NCBI GenBank assembly: GCA_902651635.1 | Contig: CACRSC010000056.1 | Location: 7,571 to 71,570 of the forward strand | Direction: 5' to 3' | Origin: Mastigamoeba balamuthi | Taxonomy: Eukaryota; Evosea; Mastigamoebida; Mastigamoebidae | DNA: 64,000 bases | Part shown: positions 58,208 through 64,000 of the stretch, one piece after another | Layout of the letters: the number at the start of each line of letters is the position of its first letter | Numbering within the stretch: position 1 is the first letter of the stretch | Program-made: the position numbers and the translations under genes | The notes under the pieces: generated by a model | What the model was told of the DNA's origin: nothing | Databases searched by the model: none | Seen by the model: the letters and a program-made list of their open reading frames with translations, nothing else

Positions 58208-59874
58208 TGAGGACCAGCAGATGCCTGGAAAGAGGATGACTCAGGACCAGCAGCTGCCTCAGAGGCCTGGGAGGCACCTGTGCTTCCAAGCATGTTGTTG
58301 AGGGCATCAAGTACAGGGTCAGGGTGCTGCGTCCTCCTGGGCCTCTTGGCCTTTGGTGCTCCAGACTTCGTGTCCTTGAAGCTGGTTCTTCCATGCCTAT
58401 TGAGCTTATGCATTAGTAAATGATGAAATAAAAGGAAATGCACTTCTCGTTGCTGTGGTAGTTCTGCCAGACACTCTGGATGTGCTCACACACCCTCTTC
58501 CTTACCAGGGGGTGTGCAGCAAACAGAGTCTGGAACTCCGGTGGCCAGACAGCCTGGATGACATCGTCACAGTGCTCTCTTATGTCTGACCTGTAGGAAA
58601 AGTCAGATGAAATGTGGTAAGAGAGAACAAGAGAGGGAGAAAGAGTTTGTACCTTCACTCGGGATGCTTCATGAACAGGGGGTGGTAGTTGACCTTAGTC
58701 CACTGCTCTATCTGCGAGATAATGGGCCTTGCCATTATCACAGACAGAGCAGCAGTGTAGGGCTCCCTGTCTGCTGGGAGGTTCTCCTGCTGGGACTTTT
58801 CGAGTTAGTATTATACACACATTGTTAGAAATTTTGGAAAACAAAGAGTAGGGAAGAAAACGTACCAGGAATGCCGAGCATCAGCTTTTCCCTGAGTGTC
58901 AGCTCCCTGGACTGCACGCCTGCCTCAACAGCACACGTGAGGGCATTCATTCTGCAAAAATAGTTTGAATTAGAGCCAAAAACAAGGAAGAATGGGGGAA
59001 GGGGTTTCGTATCTCACGATGAGGTCGCTCAGAGTACCAGCAAGCAGCATCTGCATGGCCTTGAACCCAGCCCTGACCTCTCCAAAGGTGCAGGGCTGAT
59101 GGGTGTGCTCCTCATTGGGCTCGGCAGTGAAAATGGTGAGGAGGTCACGTGACGTCTTCATGAGGGCCAAGATCTGCTGCTTCTCCTGCAGCGCCCTCCT
59201 CTGCTCCTCGTCAGACTCCGATGCCCATGAGGTGCCCTTGTAGTCATCCGCTGAGACCTCCTCATCCTTGTCCTTCTCCTCCTCCCCCTCCCTCTCCTCC
59301 TCCTCCTCAGATTGCTCACCGCTACTGACACATGGTGCTGCTGCTGCTGCAGCTTATGCTGACGCAGCAGCAGCTGCACCTAAAGTAACATTAAGAAAGG
59401 GTGTGTGGTGTGAGAATAAAGAAGAGAGGGGAGAATGCTACATATCTGCTTTCCTGAGAGGCAGGAATGTCTAGGTCTTTGTTCTGCTGGGGTGGAGGAG
59501 GTATCACAGTGATTATTGGCCCAGTGCAGCCCTTNTCCTTGTCCTTCTCCTCCTCCCCCTCCCTCTCCTCCTCCTCCTCAGATTGCTCACCGCTACTGAC
59601 ACATAGTGCTGCTGCTGCTGCAGCTTATGCTGACGCAGCAGCAGCTGCACCTAAAGTAACATTAAGAAAGGGTGTGTGGTGTGAGAATAAAGAAGAGAGG
59701 GGAGAATGCTACATATCTGCTTTCCTGAGAGGCAGGAATGTCTAGGTCTTTGTTCTGCTGGGGTGGAGGAGGTATCACAGTGATTATTGGCCCAGTGCAG
59801 CCCTTGTTCTTATCCTTGGGCTTGTCCTTGTGCTTCTTGGTGGGGGTTTTGTGTGGCGTGTCCTTGATGTGCAT
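58208..59874 (-). CDS. Unrecognised spliced gene, basic/acidic nuclear-type protein
   Basis: A plausible six-exon minus-strand gene. Exon 1 starts at 59874 (MHIKDTPHKTPTKKHKDKPK, then VIPPPPQQNKDLDIP). After a gap holding a tandem duplication comes an acidic exon (~59340-59020, EEEREGEEEKDKDEEVSADD...RDLLTIFTAEPNEEH). Exons follow near 58953 (RMNALTCAVEAGVQSRE), 58795 (NLPADREPYTAALSVIMARP), 58590 (IREHCDDVIQAVWPPEFQTL) and 58397. The last ends in KAKRPRRTQHPDPV and a Ser/Ala tail with stop at 58208. Introns are short with GT...AG ends. No family recognised. Basic and acidic tracts suggest a nuclear protein; it could belong to a transposon. The exon 1-2 joint is uncertain because of the duplication. 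Confidence 0.4.
59262..59803 (+). repeat. ~270-bp tandem duplication with an N at the joint
   Basis: 59262-59533 and 59537-59803 are nearly identical (one A/G difference seen at CACATGGTGC / CACATAGTGC). The only ambiguous base of the window, N, lies at 59535, exactly between them. This could be a true tandem duplication or an assembly joining artefact. It falls in an intron and the acidic exon of the gene around it. Confidence 0.85.
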
Positions 59875-59929
59875 CGTTTTAAACCTTCAAAAATGCTGTT
59901 AAATGACATCAATAGTGAGGTGAGATGCA

Positions 59930-60330
59930 GATACCCTCTGCTATGCCACGTAGCGAATGGTCCACTACATGCTGCTATGCAGATACCCTCTGCTACACCA
60001 TGTAGCGAAATGTGCTCAAGTGCCTTTCGCTATGCCATGTAGCGGAGGTTGTTATGTAGCAGCACGTAGCAGACCATCTGCTACACACTGCTATGCAGAT
60101 ACTCTCTGCTACACTGCATAGCGAAACACGCTTGAGCACCTTCCGCTACACTGCATAGTAGAGGTTGCTATGTAGCAGCACGTAGCAAACCATCTGCTAC
60201 ACACCGCTACACAGATACCCTCCGCTATGCTGCATAGCGAAATGCACTTGAGCGCCTTCTGCTATGCCACATAGCGAAGGTTGCTATGTAGCGGCACGTA
60301 GCAGAAGGTCCGCTACGCACTGTAGCGGAA
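59930..60330. repeat. Tandem array of ~117-bp hairpin-rich units
   Basis: A little over three units. The phrase CTCAAGTGCCTTTCGCTATGC near 60012 recurs as GAGCACCTTCCGCTAC (~60135) and GAGCGCCTTCTGCTATGC (~60252), about 117 bp apart. Each unit carries several short inverted repeats of the form GCTATGCxGCATAGC, and TAGCAGCACGTAGCAGACC. The words are those of the foldback element at 57.7 kb. No coding content. Confidence 0.75.
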
Positions 60331-60679
60331 GTACTTCATGAGAAAAATTATTTCACCACCGGGATTTGAATCACCATTCCCAAAGTACAAAGTAAACACT
60401 TTGCACTTACACTATCAATCACTATCTCTTCTAAACTATGTGTTATACTTCACGGCATGCTCACAGACATTACTTAACCACAATCCAATGTAATCAATAT
60501 TTAACACTCGGAAGCTCATCTATGGTATTATGCAATGCAAAAACCAATTTACATTCCATTTATTCACAACTTTATGCTATGCTAAAACCGGATTTATTAG
60601 CTAACATTTGATAAAATCTAGTTATGAACTTATCAGTGTATTTGATCAAGACTGTTATTTGTATACATGACTGGTATTG

Positions 60680-60965
60680 CAGAACCTCTGCTATGTACTG
60701 CTAAGTGGGTATCTTCTGCTATGCTATAGTAGAAGGCACTGAAGTGCCTGCTACGTGATGTAGCAGACACAATGCTGTAGGATGCATTGCAGAAGGTTTG
60801 CTATACAGTGCTACACTGATACTCTCTGCTATGTAGCATAGCAGAAGGCACTAGAGCACCTTTCACTGTGTGTATGGTGGAGCAGACCATATAGTTAGTG
60901 TAGCAGCAGTGTGTAGCAGACCTTCTGCTACGAGTCACTGCAGCAGCAATTCACTTCTGCTACAC
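60680..60965. repeat. Degenerate copy of the GCTATGC hairpin repeat
   Basis: The same vocabulary as the 117-bp array (TCTGCTATG...GTAGCAGA, CACTGAAGTGCCTGCTACG, CACTAGAGCACCTTTC) in a more worn form, about two and a half units. The 60331-60679 gap before it is AT-rich and unique. Confidence 0.6.
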
Positions 60966-61486
60966 TATGTAGTGAAGCAAGCGGAACTGGATCCACTACA
61001 GCATGTAAACGTGATCGACATGATATGGAAGTGAACTGTCTCGATTGGCTTAAGCTTCTTCATCCTCTCTTTCATGTTGTGTTTATTTTGCCAAATAATT
61101 GTGTCTGATAAATACTCACCTATAGAATTATTTAGTATGTACAAACCTGTGCTGGAGCTGCCCATAACATACTGGCATTTGTTCTCTGCTGCTTTGGCCC
61201 AGATCAACACAGCAGTTCTGTTGGTCACCAACAGAGAAGACCATCTTCCAGATGTTTCATTCCACTTCTCGGAGCAGTGGCGACCACCCATGTGGCCAGC
61301 CCTCTGCAGGTTACACTGCATCAAGTAGTACCTGTCACATGTTCTGCAGCGATATGGTTTGTCCTCTCCGTCCTTCCTCTCATATACTTGACCTGCAGCT
61401 GTGTGTTTCACGTGGCCTTGCTCTCCTGTTCCTGCAACATTGCCTACTCCACTCAATCCCTTCTGCATTGCTGTCTCAGTGCACAA
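60965..61486 (-). CDS. Hypothetical Cys/His-containing ORF
   Basis: A 173-aa minus-strand frame. A Cys/His cluster, YRCRTCDRYYLMQCNLQ followed by GGRHCSEKW, could bind zinc. The rest shows no known family. It lies between copies of the hairpin repeat and near a piggyBac element, so it may be transposon-derived. The C-terminal ~20 residues overlap low-quality repeat. Confidence 0.25.
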   Translation of the reverse strand: MCTETAMQKGLSGVGNVAGTGEQGHVKHTAAGQVYERKDGEDKPYRCRTCDRYYLMQCNLQRAGHMGGRHCSEKWNETSGRWSSLLVTNRTAVLIWAKAAENKCQYVMGSSSTGLYILNNSIGEYLSDTIIWQNKHNMKERMKKLKPIETVHFHIMSITFTCCSGSSSACFTT

Positions 61487-61549
61487 ATGACGTCAAGTGC
61501 AAATCAGCCAGCTGGCAAAATCTAGGCTGCTCACCCTCAGGCTTCTGCT

Positions 61550-61755
61550 ACACTTAGCTACGCAATTAATTCCACTATGCACTGCTACACATACCTTTGC
61601 TGCACTGTGTAGCAGATCACCCTCTGCAACGCATCGCTACATTGACATCCACTACACAGTGTAGTGGATGCACCCATCACTACATGCTGCTACACCTGTC
61701 TTTGCTATGCCATGTAGCGGAGGTACCTTTGCTATGCATCATAGCGGAGCATATT
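61550..61755. repeat. Degenerate hairpin repeat next to the piggyBac element
   Basis: A further cluster of GCTACAC / GTGTAGC and CTATGCCATGTAGCGGAG words, ending close to the 3' side of the piggyBac transposase. Same family as the 57.7 and 59.9 kb repeats. Confidence 0.6.
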
Positions 61756-61973
61756 CCTGTGGGAGGGAAAGGGGCATTTGGGGCATTTTGGCTTTTGGCC
61801 AAAATGGCACTTTATTGTTGCAAAAATGACCCAAAACAAATACGGAAAAATGAGAAAACGTACCAAATATGTAATGAAATGGAGTGTGCAGAAGTGCATA
61901 TTTTTGACTCATGCAACAATATCTGGAGAAAGAGGAAAAAGAAACGAGAGAAAATACCAGGGAAAAAGGCACT

Positions 61974-64000
61974 TTATTGTTGTGTGTGAGTGATCCACCA
62001 ACAATTACGATGAAACCACTGGTTGCACTGAGTGCAAAGGAAGGTAGTCCTGGAACCTCTCTTTTCAGTAGACGATTTACAGGCAGCACACTTGCCACTT
62101 TTGATGGGCTTTGACCTAAACAGGATGAGAAAAAGGAAAAACGAAAGGGAAAACTCACGATTGAGAAACGAGAGTATGATTGGCAGGTAGAGAGGTGGTC
62201 TCAAGGGCAGCAGAGAAAGGCCGAAACCAGGGGTGCAAGTTTGACACCCATTTAGTGGCCTCTCTCTGGTCCATAGAAAGGCCACAGGAGTTGAGGTCCA
62301 GGGCAACAGCAGAGAGGAAGTCAGTATAAGAGATGTCCAAGTCATTCATGTTGGCCTTGTATAGAATCCAAGCATTGTTGACAGAGTACTGAAGAACAGT
62401 CCAGAAGACATGAACTGGCCAGGTGGCAGACTTGTGATGAGTGATGTTGTTGCTGATGATCTGGTTGACAGCATCCACACCATGGTAGCCAACACGGTAT
62501 AAATGAGCCACCCTGGGAAGGAACCTAGGGGCATAGGACACAGGCTTGTCAGAGCAGCAAGGCAATGACTGATTGGCCCAGGTGGCAGCCCTTTCAGAGG
62601 TAGCTGCAGTGTATACACCACACTGAGCATCAGAACCGAACTCTCCAATGAACAAAGAGAGCTCACGAACAACAACAGGATCGGAGAGCACATGAGCTGA
62701 GAGAAATGAGATGGCAATGAGGGGCAGAGAAACGAACGGGTACGAGGCAGCTGGAGGTGAGAGGCAGTATAATGAGGGGACAAAGCAGCACAGCGAGGAC
62801 GTTCATAGGGCACAGGCTAAGACAGGGGTTAGAATGAATGAGAAAAAGGGCGAACCTGCAGGGGTGAAGCAACATTGTCAAGGAAGTGAACCACAGAGGT
62901 ATCACACCAGGCAGTAGCAGTGAAGCCAGGCAGACGGCATAGCCAACGAGACTCGTTGAAAGCAGGCTTCCAGGAAGAGGGAGAGAGCCACTGAGCCCAG
63001 AGATAAGATGGAGAGTCAGAACGGCAAGTCATAATAAAGCCATAGCCCTTAGCATGGAGAACGTTGGCCATTTTCTCGGAGCCAAACCAGTTGTCAAGGA
63101 TGACCTTGAAAGGAAGACCGTGAGGGAGGTCGGCCAAGAGCATAAGAACAGTCTCGATTTTTTCGAGACCATCGGGGCAGCTATCAGCGATGAGGGGACC
63201 AGTGTAGAGACGAAAGGAGCAAATGAAGCCAGCAGAATCGACGAGCAAGAAGACCTTGATTCCCGTGGGGTGTGGTTTGCCAGGGACATACTGCCTGAAA
63301 CGGCACTGGCCCTTGAAGGGGACAATTCCCTCATCGACAGTGACCCATTCGAAAGGGGACCAAAATTGCTGACTGTTTGAGAGGACCTCATTGAAGAGAG
63401 GATCAACGAGAGAGGTTGTGAAGGACTTGTTATTTGAGACGTGAAAACACCTGTGAATGTCCTTGAACCTATAGAGGCGCATAGCCTGAAGGAAATGGGG
63501 GTTTGCAGTCCAGCCTCTCCAGTGTTCATCCCAGGAGTGGGTTGGATTGAGACCTAGAAGGACAGGGGGTGAGGACAGGGGGTGAGGACAAGGGGGCAGG
63601 ACAGGAGGTGAGGACAGGAGGCCAGAGGGAGTGAAAGAAAGAGAGAGAGCATACATACCATCGAGAAGTATGAGAGAGAGGTAGCGATACATCTCTAGGA
63701 GAGTGACAGGAAACCAGCGGGCCAGGAACTTAGCCCTATTGCAGGATGAAATCCGACAGGGATAAACCACAGAGGCGAAGTAGTTTGTTTCCTAGGGGAA
63801 TAATGAGAGGAGAAATGAAAGGAAAGGGAAGAAGGGAAGAGAGTACATTGCAGAGGTGCTGGATGAAGGCAGGGAAGAGGAGGAGGTCGAAATAGTCACG
63901 AGGAGTACCAATGAGGAAGGGCATTGCTCTGGGGCCAGAGGCAGACGAGAGATTCCAGTGAAGGGCAGAGGGGGGCATAGCATAGGTGGACCAGCCATGG
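61974..64000 (-). mobile_element. piggyBac-like transposon, transposase gene (5' end off window)
   Basis: A spliced minus-strand gene for a piggyBac-family DDD transposase, entering from beyond base 64000. The N-terminal part ends YFDLLLFPAFIQHLCN; an intron with GT...CCTAG joins it to ETNYFASVVYPC. After a second intron (~63655-63555) comes the core. The three catalytic Asp are visible: DEGIVPFKG (~63345), VILDNWFGS (~63090) and YHGVDAVNQ (~62480). A short last exon carries a Cys/His zinc-binding end (CAACKSS...CTQCNQWFHRNCW), also a family trait. The stop TAA at 61976-61974 overlaps an AATAAA poly(A) signal. No stop lies within the exons as read, so it looks intact within the window. The word GGCACTTTATTGTTG occurs twice nearby (61806, 61968). 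Confidence 0.85.

Noticed and set aside
59930-60330. CRISPR array
   Set aside because: Units are contiguous with no unique spacers, are internally palindromic, and lie in a eukaryotic genome.
1-64000. Prokaryotic-style operons, ribosome binding sites or terminators
   Set aside because: Genes are spliced by spliceosomal introns and arranged singly; no bacterial signals are expected or seen.

Overview
The window is nuclear DNA from a eukaryote. Its genes are GC-rich and very CpG-rich, and most carry many short introns of about 45-80 nt. The gene content suggests a flagellated amoebozoan-type protist, perhaps an archamoeba; this is inference. It includes two proteins of families linked to cilia (an EFHC/Rib72 tail and a calcyphosin), an expansin-like protein, a secreted RNase T2, receptor-type nucleotide cyclases and receptor-type cyclic-nucleotide phosphodiesterases. 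No species could be confirmed.

Layout. 1-2.9 kb: the 3' end of an EFHC/Rib72-like gene, then a membrane-anchored low-complexity glycoprotein. 3.2-8.8 kb: receptor phosphodiesterase PDE-A, 17 exons, + strand. 9.1-10.5 kb: expansin-like protein. 11.3-16 kb: a damaged Cys-rich receptor gene followed by CpG-poor decayed DNA. 16.1-17.0 kb: calcyphosin. 17.4-28.3 kb: PDE-B and PDE-C, head to tail on the - strand. 28.4-38.6 kb: a graveyard of Ty3/gypsy-like fossils, an AT-rich segment with a viral minor-capsid-like fossil that ends a host gene, a Tc1/mariner relic, a cyclase pseudogene and dispersed repeats. 38.7-43.9 kb: cytosolic leucyl-tRNA synthetase (-) and RNase T2 (+), divergently arranged. 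44.1-54.2 kb: two tandem receptor cyclases. 54.2-64 kb: a second transposon-rich segment with a Harbinger-like relic, foldback and tandem hairpin repeats, a few unrecognised spliced genes, and a well-preserved piggyBac transposase that runs off the right edge.

The genes share a cAMP theme. PDE-A, -B and -C each join a signal peptide, a LamG-like jellyroll, cadherin-like repeats around an FBXL4-type beta-sandwich, one membrane helix, a coiled coil and a class I PDE catalytic domain. The cyclases each carry two TM-sensor-TM-HAMP-cyclase modules in one chain. Their C1/C2 active-site residues are divided as in mammalian adenylyl cyclases, which predicts one ATP-specific site per molecule. So the locus encodes surface receptors that could make cAMP and others that could destroy it. 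The three PDE genes are patchworks that suggest gene conversion. Several introns use GC donors, and at two orthologous positions GC and GT alternate between paralogues. The silent segments have lost CpG by C-to-T change, which implies cytosine methylation.
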